From NCBI GenBank assembly GCA_944989445.1, contig CALYLW010000056.1, positions 1,703,948 through 1,767,947 on the forward strand: a DNA stretch of 64,000 nucleotides, read 5' to 3'. This document shows, piece by piece, positions 58,801-64,000 of this stretch. Position 1 is the first letter of the stretch. Every line of letters begins with the position of its first letter. The notes below the pieces were generated by a model, which was not told the DNA's origin, did no database searches, and saw only the letters and a program-made list of their open reading frames with translations. A program made the translations under genes and the position numbers. Source of the stretch: Ampullaceana balthica. Its lineage: Eukaryota > Mollusca > Gastropoda > Lymnaeidae.

Positions 58801-59711
58801 TGTGGCAAGAAAAATAAATCGCGGAAAAACAAACTTTGACTTTTTCGTGCCATGCATAGAGAGAATTGTGCTAGGCAAAATATAGGAATTGACGTTTCTG
58901 CTTGAAAATTATGACCCAGTACATCGAGAATATCATTTGAAAATGAAGCATGTATTTGTCACCTCATATTAGCAGTTAACAAAGAAAACCAAACTGTGTG
59001 TCTATAGAGCCTGCGTCATTAGCACACTGCTATATGGGAGCGAGACATGGACCACTTATACATCCCAAGAGCGCAAGCTTAATAGCTTCCATTGAGATGC
59101 CTGAGTCGCATCCTTGGCATTAAATGGCAATACAAAGTGCCTAATACTGAGGTCCTAACGGATGACAATACCCAAAGCATCCTTAGTGAAAGACGCCCGA
59201 GATGGCTAGGACATGTTAAAAGAATGAGCCCTGGCCGCATCCCCAAGGACCTCCTATATGGAGAACTGGCATCGGGAAAGAGGAAGACAGGTCGCCCACG
59301 TCTGCGATTTAAAGACGTCTGCCAAAGGGACATGAAAGCAGCCAGAATACGCACAAATGACTGGGAGTGTAAGGTAGAAGACCGATCTAGGTGGCGGACA
59401 GTTGTCAAAGAGGGCGTCATAGTAGCCGAGGAGTGAAGGATGGAGGAGGCTACAGACAGAAGAGCTAGGATAAAGGCCAAAACATTTGGAAGCACAGAAC
59501 TCGTGTGTAAAAGCTGCGGTAAAGACTGTCACTCAAGGGTAGGACTGCATAGCCACTCGAGGAAATGCAACCCAACTCAACGGTGATGCACCATCGTCTC
59601 GCGAGACGGAAGGATGCCGATTATATATATGTCACCTCAAATACCAAACGAACTCACTTCAGTTTTACAAGAAAACAACACCAATGGAACTAAAACTTGA
59701 AAGACAAGCAT
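37794..59711 (-). CDS. Gene 3: IL-17 receptor-like single-pass membrane protein (partial model)
   Basis: Exons supported: 59658-59711 (signal peptide), 57458-57599 (end of D1), 50912-51081 and 49080-49200 (D2), 47154-47450 (stalk and membrane helix) and 38921-38934 (microexon). A possible last exon is 37794-37880. Phases agree from D1 onward. The exons equivalent to gene 1 exons 2-4 were not found; transposons fill most of that 2-kb interval. Domain order and intron phases match gene 1, so the two arose by tandem duplication, but the proteins are strongly diverged. No SEFIR domain is visible. Confidence 0.65.
38921..38934 (-). CDS. Gene 3 microexon (14 nt)
   Basis: CTCGGAAATCCAAA lies between TTTCTTTCTTGTCCAG and GTGAGTGC, both strong sites. 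After the phase 1 end of the membrane exon it encodes P-R-K-S-K, the same peptide as the gene 2 microexon. It ends in phase 0, unlike the 15-nt gene 2 version. Confidence 0.55.
38940..39430. other. AT-rich intron, nothing recognised
   Basis: No coding or repeat structure is seen apart from A/T runs. Confidence 0.4.
39451..39511 (-). ncRNA. Hammerhead-ribozyme-like motif of a Penelope-like element
   Basis: On the minus strand, TTGAGGA-AGGCtctttGCC-GAA is followed by ACGT, a loop and ACGT-C. Stem II (GGC/GCC) and stem III (ACGT/ACGT) can form. The core has T where the hammerhead CTGANGA has C, so it may be inactive. It lies just downstream of the GIY-YIG end of the Penelope-like frame, where such elements are known to carry hammerheads. 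Confidence 0.45.
39562..40645 (-). mobile_element. Penelope-like element, C-terminal part with GIY-YIG endonuclease
   Basis: A 283-codon frame (39562-40413), open further upstream to the hAT junction, ends in a GIY-YIG-type domain: CKRCPLKYIGETGRLLSCRI, preceded by the CGRNRCKTCPF cysteine motif and followed by AEHVRAIKQD. Penelope-like elements pair this nuclease with a telomerase-related reverse transcriptase. The upstream part of the same frame resumes at 44473 beyond an inserted hAT. Confidence 0.85.
40816..42772 (-). pseudogene. hAT transposase (DUF4371/ZMYM type), decayed
   Basis: A 245-codon frame (41907-42644) reads RKKNKYYGILLDATFDLGHW (catalytic-core start), ESCLGFVQIHS, MTGHVSGLQKRI and NCDNHSLNLAMVHSA. 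C-terminal pieces follow downstream, including SYLRASMGQDRMIDLALFCI (40816-41067). Frameshifts and stops separate the parts, so the enzyme is dead. Confidence 0.8.
42782..44047. mobile_element. Charlie-type hAT nested in the hAT
   Basis: CAGTGGTTCTCAACCTTTTG and CACAGGTTGAGAACCACTG are inverted ends. Flanks CTGTAAGC and CTTTAAGA match at 6 of 8 positions. A minus-strand frame at 43317-43700 reads AYLAETFEELNKLN and LSDKVSAFMKNIDLLKRR, typical of ZBED5-like hAT transposases. Confidence 0.85.
44465..44620 (-). mobile_element. Penelope-like element, reverse transcriptase segment
   Basis: Beyond the hAT target duplication the minus strand encodes EFYKRYIDDGIGVTHM, with the catalytic Y-x-D-D of reverse transcriptase, and FVDSFHP. 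It continues into the frame at 40645. It is truncated upstream. Confidence 0.8.
44625..45225. other. Intron of gene 3, no gene seen
   Basis: This is AT-rich unique sequence with no feature that I can support. Confidence 0.4.
45229..45672. mobile_element. Short interspersed element with (ATT)n head, copy B
   Basis: (ATT)n is followed by CACTTATATAGCGCAGTACC and GCTCACAGCGCTTTACAAAC, ending near TAGCGAGAGTTCAG. The 3' 370 bp match copy A at 32174-32555. Confidence 0.7.
45680..46660 (-). pseudogene. Leucine-rich-repeat gene remnant (AMN1/FBXL-like)
   Basis: Reading down the minus strand, pieces follow in order: DCSALVYLSGFGRAEVAKLL, then VLHLIGDHANNLILFTSLDG, LTHLDLSFTSITCRTLDAMA, CKALEKLEMINCHVSSTTL and ITDKSIDALLTHCTQLVNAH. 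The spacing fits cysteine-containing LRRs. Frame changes occur at poly-A/T runs (near 46370 and 46225) and there is an internal TAG near 46045. No introns are needed, so it may be a retrocopy; it lies in a gene 3 intron. Confidence 0.6.
46682..47167. repeat. 29-bp array, 17 copies, repeating the gene 3 transmembrane-exon donor
   Basis: On the coding strand each unit reads roughly GATAAACCACCGCCAC then GTAAGTACAGTTT. The first copy is the true exon end and donor at 47154. GTAAGTA is intact in six copies, including the true one; others have GTAGGTA, GTCAGTA, GCAAGTA or lost GT. Reading frames across it are repeat artefacts. Confidence 0.9.
47154..47450 (-). CDS. Gene 3 exon: long stalk and transmembrane helix
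   Basis: The exon starts in phase 1 at CTTCCTCCGCTCAG|AGCCG and ends in phase 1 at CCAC|GTAAGTAC. The stalk is Thr-rich and probably O-glycosylated (LLETTTTTVNPNDF). Then come MMPSTIQRTNNSLIGG and the zipper helix GGLIGGLVAAGLFSF, followed by DKPPP. The stalk is about 24 residues longer than in gene 1. Confidence 0.85.
47717..47893. repeat. Minisatellite, 21-bp unit, about eight copies
   Basis: CCCGAAGTAATACATTTTACT is repeated almost without change. It lies about 270 nt upstream of the gene 3 membrane exon on the coding strand. Confidence 0.95.
48055..48835. repeat. Minisatellite, 20-bp unit, about 39 copies
   Basis: The unit is CTTGTTGGTCTAACACTAAC with small variants. On the gene 3 coding strand each copy reads CAAG|GTTAGTGTTAG, a 5' splice-site-like sequence. 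It shares its intron with the 21-bp array and the next array. Confidence 0.95.
48836..48985. repeat. Minisatellite, 20-bp unit of different sequence, about seven copies
   Basis: GTCTAGCCCTAGACCCGTAA repeats follow directly on the previous array. Shared CTA and length suggest one array evolved from the other. Confidence 0.9.
49080..49200 (-). CDS. Gene 3 exon: C-terminal part of D2
   Basis: The exon runs from GGTATTTTTAG|GTTCG to GATG|GTAGGACT, phase 0 to 1. It encodes VRPFNDPNNCVCFEDSTA, then NKTCADTCPETL. The cysteine pattern NCxC and CxDxC equals gene 1 exon 7, as do both phases. NKT is a glycosylation sequon. Confidence 0.85.
49440..49600. repeat. Three-copy repeat, about 48 bp
   Basis: AACATGCTCTATACTACATA and GACTAAGATAACTTTCACTT recur with small changes. 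It lies in the intron between the two D2 exons of gene 3. Confidence 0.8.
49620..50911. other. Gene 3 intron, no gene seen
   Basis: This is unique AT-rich sequence. I found no exon, array or transposon end. Confidence 0.4.
50912..51081 (-). CDS. Gene 3 exon: N-terminal part of D2
   Basis: The acceptor is TTTATAACATCAAG|TCGAT after a pyrimidine-rich run, and the donor GTTGAC|GTGAGTAG, phase 1 to 0. It encodes VDWRPNLLLQRLPFPGELKI and FSLKPVFTFYEIHAL. The W-x-P-x-(L/V) opening and next strand align with GLWTPSVSV and VKFTLSPP of gene 1 exon 6. Confidence 0.75.
51330..51475. repeat. Minisatellite, 31-bp unit, about four copies
   Basis: AGTGCATTAAGGACCAGTGA plus ATAAGTTTCCA is repeated about 250 nt upstream of a D2 exon acceptor of gene 3. 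Confidence 0.85.
51783..52461 (+). pseudogene. Element-borne protein with a C2H2 finger, broken
   Basis: The first frame (51783-51974) has ECVVHKSELDTAGLISKDQE and ends early; the second (52090-52461) has LCKVCHSYFASQTMLKKHTG followed by QH, a C2H2 zinc finger, then an acidic C-terminus (WLDEDELICLQLSF). It looks like one ancestral protein broken by stops or frameshifts between the two. I cannot name its family or role. Confidence 0.5.
52625..52832. mobile_element. MITE, family ending in TACATCCCTA
   Basis: AATCCGGCTTCGTCTCCGGC and a GAATCCGGTACATCCCTA end place it with 3772-3893 and 26181-26448. The left end is incomplete. Confidence 0.6.
53056..53980. mobile_element. Charlie-type hAT, decayed
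   Basis: CAGTGGTCCCCAACCC is mirrored by GATTGGGGACCACTT, with TAACC in both flanks. A minus-strand frame (53475-53702) reads LLLKEFERYFPTTNDPWTNK and EWILDPCVN, the C-terminal region of SCAND3/ZBED-like hAT transposases. It begins only 6 bp after the end of the 51553-53050 element. Confidence 0.8.
54160..54440 (+). mobile_element. LINE 3' fragment
   Basis: Translation gives WRWISQTLEN, KRGRPRNTWLRELEADIKR, then a frameshift and LCPGKDCRY. This is the same C-terminal block as in the LINE at 33588-34725. It is heavily truncated. Confidence 0.7.
54560..54775. repeat. Diverged edge of the 17-bp minisatellite
   Basis: GTGCTAATGGTATCATG-like units with many substitutions lead toward the main array at 55305. 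The two parts are separated by inserted retroelement and MITE sequence. Confidence 0.75.
54791..54855 (-). ncRNA. Hammerhead-like motif of a Penelope-like remnant
   Basis: The minus strand has TTGAAGA-AAGCtctttGTC-GAA, ACGT, loop, ACGT-C, closely matching 39451-39511. Stem III is perfect, while stem II is weakened and the core C is changed to T. Confidence 0.4.
54971..55147. mobile_element. hAT MITE, 177 bp, perfect target duplication CGTATTTT
   Basis: CAGGGCCATCTTAACGC and GTAAAGACGGCTCTG ends are flanked by CGTATTTT at 54963-54970 and 55148-55155. Confidence 0.9.
55165..55205 (+). ncRNA. Hammerhead-like motif with intact core
   Basis: CTGATGA (55167-55173), stem II aGGC-atta-GCC, GAA, then ACG, loop and CGT-A. 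Both conserved core blocks of a hammerhead are intact. Stem I partners were not clear by eye. It lies beside the 54791-54855 remnant and probably comes from a Penelope-like element. Confidence 0.45.
55305..57248. repeat. Minisatellite, 17-bp unit, about 114 copies
   Basis: Units alternate between TGCTAATGATGTCATAG and TGCTAACGGTGTCATAG. Higher-order stretches recur, for example around 55500-55850. It lies in the intron between D1 and D2 of gene 3. Confidence 0.95.
57458..57599 (-). CDS. Gene 3 exon: last strands of D1
   Basis: The exon runs from ATTTCTTGAACAG|GTGGT to GCGC|GTAAGTCA, phase 0 to 1. It encodes VVFVYEMPPLLQNSDYLLAV and AWMVLKIRNSYA. VVFVYEMPP corresponds to VIYVYNMPPPKP in gene 1 exon 5; this exon starts about 16 residues later than that one. 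Confidence 0.75.
57901..58768. mobile_element. hAT MITE with exact target duplication, interrupted
   Basis: CAGTGGTCCGCGGACC and ATGTTTGAGAAGCACTG ends are flanked by CGATAGGC at 57893-57900 and 58769-58776. The interior CGGTGCCGGTCCG blocks match 25052-25239. A second element is nested within. Confidence 0.9.
57981..58585. mobile_element. Nested TIR element with ends ACCGTCTATACTCGTTCGC
   Basis: It starts TACCGTCTATACTCGTTCGC and ends GAACGGCCTATAGAATGACT with ATATATGGTA. G-rich GGGTCGGCTTA blocks lie near both ends. Relatives are at 17477-17597 and 36200-37262. Confidence 0.75.
58990..59600 (+). mobile_element. LINE 3' end with terminal zinc finger
   Basis: Frames read CVISTLLYGSETWTTYTSQE, then after a break CLSRILGIKWQYKVPNTEVL, RRPRWLGHVKRM and GKRKTGRPRLRFKDVC, and end LVCKSCGKDCHSRVGLHSHS with a final C, a C2H2-like finger. 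It lies in the first part of gene 3, in opposite orientation. Confidence 0.8.
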
Positions 59712-59752
59712 TGTCACTTTTGGGTATGAATGATACACACCACACCAACATT
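59658..59752 (-). CDS. Gene 3 first coding exon: signal peptide
   Basis: ATG at 59709-59711 opens MLVFQVLVPLVLFSCKTE, a compact signal peptide, and ends in phase 0 at ACTGAA|GTGAGTTC, as gene 1 exon 1 does. An acceptor (TTGCTCACAG) at 59753 suggests a 5' UTR exon upstream. The link to downstream exons is inferred from phase and position because the next exons were not found. Confidence 0.5.
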
Positions 59753-59881
59753 CTGTGAGCAAGTTCTCTTGTTACTAGTTAAGTGCCGACGAATAAATAT
59801 CGTAAATCTTCGGGAATGCTGGCTACATCAAGAGACGCAGAGGATGGATTTCGTGTCTATGTAGTTTGTTCTTCATTCAGC

Positions 59882-60075
59882 CAGGGCCGTCTTAACGCAT
59901 TAGTTGGGCATTAGTCCGGGGGCCCACGAGCATAGGGCCCCATGGAAATATGTTTATTTATATATATTATGTATATTTATTTTTTATTCCTGCGGGGAGG
60001 GGCACTCTTTCTTTGCCCAGGGGCCCAACACTATTTCTTTGCCCGGGGGCCCAAAATGGCGTAAAGACGGCTCTG
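59882..60075. mobile_element. hAT MITE, same family as 37501-37674
   Basis: CAGGGCCGTCTTAACGC and GTAAAGACGGCTCTG ends. CATTCAGC precedes the left end and recurs four bases beyond the right end, so the target duplication is slightly altered. Confidence 0.8.
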
Positions 60076-60079
60076 CATT

Positions 60080-60840
60080 CATTCAGCTCATGGAAGTTAC
60101 CATGGAGTTCGTTATCTAGGGATTCGAGTTGCCCAGTAATTTCCTCTTTTATATTTTCCTTTATTTCAGTTTCCAGATTCATATACCTCACTGCAGAGGT
60201 TCTCAAATTTACAATGTTTCCAATATTTATTTATCTTTGAAAATTTGGATAAAAATGCCACAAGATCATCGTGATATTCGTTTCCTTTCCCCAAAGTTTA
60301 TGTTAAGCCAACTTTCCTGTTCTAATATATCTAATAAAGTGGGGGGGGGGAGAACGGTCACAAACAGCAGCACGAAGAAATGGGAACAACAATAGTGTAC
60401 GTTGGGGGGGGGGACCGCCGAAGCATTTTTTGTCTCAAGACATGCGCACTGTGGTTAGCTACCTGTCTCCCTCCCACCCTGCACCTCCTCGCTTACCAAA
60501 CATAAACGAGGGTCATTCGTCATGCTTATTTGCACACTACTCGTTCTTGTTCTGGTGAATTACATATAGAGATAAATGTGCTACTCTTTTCAACCAAGGA
60601 TTGTCATAATATTCCAAAAGGTTATGCTTCAAAGACACGATTCACGTTTCTACTTCAAAACACAATTAAAAATTGTTGGGTACCACCCCCCCCCTCGCCA
60701 GCTAGCCACGAATACGCGGAGAGGCTGCCCGCGGATCCCATTAACTTATCACTGTGCCCCACCCTCACTTCTTGACAGGTCAAGGGTACATCTCTGACCT
60801 GAGTGCGCCGAACTTCACCCACACGACGTCTAGAGTCTAG
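60080..60840. other. Unique sequence, no gene built
   Basis: No coding gene is supported. A block at 60490-60570 resembles 57640-57740 (GGGTCATTCGTCATGCTTAT and TCTGGTGAATTA words). Poly-G runs and CCCCCC tracts occur at about 60345, 60400 and 60690. Confidence 0.4.
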
Positions 60841-60849
60841 AGCCTAAAA

Positions 60850-61452
60850 ACTACAAATAAAACAGATGCAAAATACTTAGGAGTCTTAATAAATGAGAAA
60901 CTATCATGGAATCCCCATGTCAATGAAGTTATTAAAAAATCAAACAAAACCTTAGGTTTTATAAAAAGGAACTTTAACAAATGTAATAGAGATATAAAAC
61001 TAAAATGCTACCTCACTTTGGTGAGACCTGTACTAGAATATGCATCTTCTGTATGGGACCCATCCACCAAAGAAAACATTGATAAACTAGAACAAATTCA
61101 AAAAAGAGCTGCCAGGTTCATTACTGGAGAATATTCGAAACTGACAAGAATAACACCATTAGTTAAATCATTAAACCTTGAAACACTAGAGGATAGAAGA
61201 ACCAAGAGCAAAGTAGTAATCATACATAAAGCTATTAATTCTAATTTAGAAATACAACACAAAGATAACTTAATACAACCCTCAGATAGACATAAGGATA
61301 AAAACACCTTTCTTATTCCGTATGCAAGAACAAACACATACAAGTTTTCCTTCTTCCCGTCCGGAATTCGGGCGTGGAATGGGTTGCCTGAAGAATTCAG
61401 GAAAACCAACACTTTATCAACATTTAAATCTCTAATAAAAATGCAGGACTAA
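60850..61452 (+). mobile_element. CR1/Jockey-like LINE 3' fragment
   Basis: Translation gives KTDAKYLGVLINEKLSWNPH, then LVRPVLEYASSVWDPSTKEN, LEQIQKRAARFITG and FSFFPSGIRAWNGLPEEF, the standard C-terminal region of CR1- and Jockey-type LINEs. It is 5' truncated; the tail GATAAGCGTAGGACTA runs into the hAT at 61479. Confidence 0.85.
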
Positions 61453-61478
61453 ACACAAACCATAGATAAGCGTAGGAC

Positions 61479-64000
61479 TAGAGGCGTCACTAGGGTTGGT
61501 GTCACCCGGGGCGGTAGCTTATGGTGTCACCCCTTCACGACTGAAGGGGCCGTCCATAAATGACGTCACGCGAGGTTGCCGATTTTTACCCCACCCTCCC
61601 CCAGCGTCATACTTTGTCACAAAAACTTAGACCCCACCCCTTTTTTACGATATGACGTCACAAAGCTTTGACACCCCTCCCCCAAAGCCGTATTTTCTCA
61701 ATAAAAATTAGCATGTTGCAAATTATTTTTGTCATTTAAATATGTATTTAGGGTAAGTCTGCACTGTAATATCGTAACACGCGTGAAGTCATTGAAAATG
61801 TAATTAAATAAATGGTTAACAATCAAATATTTAAGTGGAACTTTTATTTAAAGTTTCGCGTTTTTGATGTGACGTCACATTTCTTAAACACCCCCCGCCT
61901 CGTACCACATCGTCACAGATGCGTGGACCCCTATGGCGGATTAAAAAGGGGGGGTGCTGAACGGGCTAAAGTCCCCAATAATTTAAGGGCCCCCAAACTT
62001 TTTATGAATTATAGTGTATAATAAAGATGCAGGCCATTATGTTTGTACGAATCCCTGAAAATGCCTTGGAGAGTCATACGGCAATGCTGCAAATGAGTAG
62101 GAAGTATAACGGAAACCAGGCTATTATTCGTGAGAAGTGCATTGTAGCTCATTATGTGCCGTGCACAGCTCATTCCTTTAATTTGGTTGGGAAAAGAGCA
62201 GCAGGTTGTCCTACTGCGGTCAGATTTTTTTTGTCTTCTGCAAAATCTTTATACCCGACTTTTTGCATCTACTCATCGTTGACAGGTACTTCAAAAACAT
62301 ATGAAATTGAAACATGCTAACAAAGCCTTGTCTGACACAAGATGGTCAGCCTGACATGATGCTGTAAGGTCTGTTAATAGCTCATACCATGAGAATATCG
62401 CAGCACTAGAAGAATTAGCAACAAACGAAAATCAGCCACGTGACTGCCGACTTGAAGAAGAAGGATTTCTAAAGGAAACTTGAACAACAAATTGAAGTCG
62501 CTATTTTACTTGAAATTTGGGAAACAATTTTAGAAAGGAAGTCTCTCATTGAGTTTGTTTAAAAAATAGCATTCTTAATTTTATTCCTATGAAGACAAAG
62601 GAAAGGAAAAGTCCGTGGTAAAAACAGTGTAAACAATCTTCAATGCTATCAAACAAAAAAGAAATCGTCAGTTTGATAAAGGGACATCAACAAAACCGTA
62701 TTCTCCTGGAGAAAAAAATTCAAGATTGAGGTATTTCTGGTAATCATTGACAAACTTTCGTAAGCCCTACAACATTGGTTAGGTGCATATAAATAAATCC
62801 ATGAGAAATTTGGCTTTCTTACAAACCTAACTGAGCTCAGCACTTTCGCCACCCGATGGGCAGCAGCCAAGTTAATGGAAGAACATTCAAGTGATTTCGA
62901 AGAAGGGGTCGGGTAAATCCGAAGCAACCGTTTCGTCACCCTCAATTTACTAGCAACGCCATCGAGCGGTGCCGGTTTAGGGCCAGGGCGCCAGTACGGA
63001 TTAGCAAAAAGTGCCACGAAGAACGCATTGGACGCCAGCTCTGAGGAAACCTTCCAGTGGGGGTTGCACCCTAGGTAGGTCTTTGATGATCCCCCGGTCT
63101 GCGGCGGTCCTAACTATGGAGACCCGTGTGCTTTGCCGGGATGGCGCCAAAGTGGTAGCGGGTCGTAGTAGGAAATTCCACCACCTCCTTGTGAGGGCAA
63201 CTTAGTGGGAGGAATCTTCGACTGCGTGTCCTGGATGCCCAGGTGTCTGCTTCAGAAGCGACCGCTTTTTTTTTGTGTGGGGGGGGGGTCCTCAGCTGTT
63301 ACGTCCCTTTGGTGGCCAGATGGCTAAGGGGGTCTTCCGGGAAGACCCATAAAGAGCACTAGGCTCGGGGCTTCTGATTTTCTTCCACATGTAGGTTCAT
63401 TAGTGATTTCGATGACTGCTTACCTTCAGAATAAGTCCAATTTTCAGAACTCTTAAAAAAGTTATTGTCCCAGGCTCAGGGTAAGGAAAAGGAATTAGCA
63501 CAAAGCGAAACTCAAAAAACTTGCACAGAGCTAAAAATTTTGCTGCTTTTGAATGAGCTATATTTCACACAGTCCTTTACAAATGTACACATCGCACTTC
63601 GCATCTATCTTTCAATGATGACATCAAACTGAAGCTGAGAGCGATCCTTTTCAAAGTTGAAAAGAATATATAATGAGTCAGAATTTGCATGGGACGAAAA
63701 AGGCTGAATATGCTCTCTCTAATGAGCATTGAAAAGGAACTTGTAAGCTTGCTCAGCTTTATTGACTTGATTGAAAACTTCGCCATTTGAAAAATTTGCA
63801 AACGAAAGTTGTAGGTTGAAATAATAATCATACATATTTTTCAATAATTTTTGTTATTTCAAATAGAGAAAAGAATTCGTTACCTCATGATTTTTTTTTA
63901 ATACGGAATAACGCGTAATACTATTCTTTACGGGGGCGCGTTCGTAAGCACTAAACAGCGTAAGTCGGGATGGGACCGTCGTAACCGGAGGACTCCCTGT
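61479..64000. mobile_element. hAT transposon, second copy, cut by the window end
   Basis: It starts TAGAGGCGTCACTAGGG and carries, in reverse orientation, the same sub-terminal and internal sequence as 9188-12294, down to GTAAGTCGGGATGGGACCG near the end (matching about 9772-9850). A transposase remnant at 62027-62320 reads HTAMLQMSRKYNGNQAIIRE and PCTAHSFNLVGKRAA. The right terminus lies outside the window. Confidence 0.8.
62901..63401. mobile_element. 501-bp retroposon nested in the hAT, 11-bp target duplication
   Basis: AGTGATTTCGA lies at 62890-62900 and again at 63402-63412. The 9188-12294 copy has this site uninterrupted (inverted, near 10390). The insert is GC-richer than its surroundings and has no protein frame or long poly(A), so it is SINE-like or a truncated LINE of unknown family. 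Confidence 0.8.

Noticed and set aside
58790..58900. Minus-strand frame reading NSLYAWHEKVKVCFSAIYF as a missing D1 exon of gene 3.
   Set aside because: The cysteine placement is suggestive, but there is no donor and no phase agreement.
1..64000. tRNA or rRNA genes.
   Set aside because: I saw no cloverleaf with A/B boxes and no rRNA core sequence; the GC-rich block at 62901-63401 was considered and does not match rRNA.

Overview
This window is animal nuclear DNA, not microbial. It is AT-rich, has no long open reading frames outside mobile elements, and holds spliced genes with GT-AG introns. Its repeats are hAT transposons, Penelope-like and other non-LTR retroelements, MITEs and large minisatellites. 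I infer a mollusc, most likely a gastropod, from the repeat types and the tandem IL-17-receptor-like family; no single marker proves it.

The only host genes I can build are three tandem paralogous units on the minus strand. All look like interleukin-17 receptor ectodomains joined to a single transmembrane helix. Gene 1 (about 22.3 kb down to 1.5 kb) is essentially complete. It has a signal peptide exon, a short cysteine exon, three exons for fibronectin-like domain D1, two for D2, a stalk/transmembrane exon and a tiny terminal exon. Splice phases agree at every junction, giving about 392 residues. Gene 2 (28.4 to 23.4 kb) shows only the 3' cassette: transmembrane exon, 15-nt microexon and 53-nt terminal exon. 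Gene 3 (59.7 to about 37.8 kb) has a signal exon, the second half of D1, both D2 exons, the transmembrane exon and a 14-nt microexon. No SEFIR signalling domain is visible. Genes 1 and 2 end about 16 to 22 residues past the membrane, so they look like membrane-anchored decoy-type or accessory receptors.

The introns are dominated by minisatellites (17 to 59 bp units, up to 3.3 kb) that lie beside or across exon boundaries. A 29-bp array repeats the 5' splice site of the gene 3 transmembrane exon 17 times. A 59-bp array repeats the 3' splice site of the gene 1 transmembrane exon about 17 times. The intron before the transmembrane exon carries unrelated arrays in all three units.

Layout: 0-4 kb, gene 1 3' end and a 41-bp array; 4-22 kb, gene 1 with a hAT (9.2-12.3 kb), a 3.3-kb array (12.6-15.9 kb) and a triplicated 545-bp repeat (19.9-21.5 kb); 23-28 kb, gene 2 cassette; 29-33 kb, a 36-bp array split by a decayed hAT; 33.6-37.7 kb, a truncated LINE with an 11-bp target duplication plus inverted repeats and MITEs; 39.5-44.6 kb, a Penelope-like element split by a hAT that is itself split by a Charlie-type hAT; 45.7-46.7 kb, a broken leucine-rich-repeat gene; 46.7-59.8 kb, gene 3 with arrays and transposons; 60-64 kb, LINE remains and the edge of a second hAT of the 9.2-kb type with a nested retroposon.
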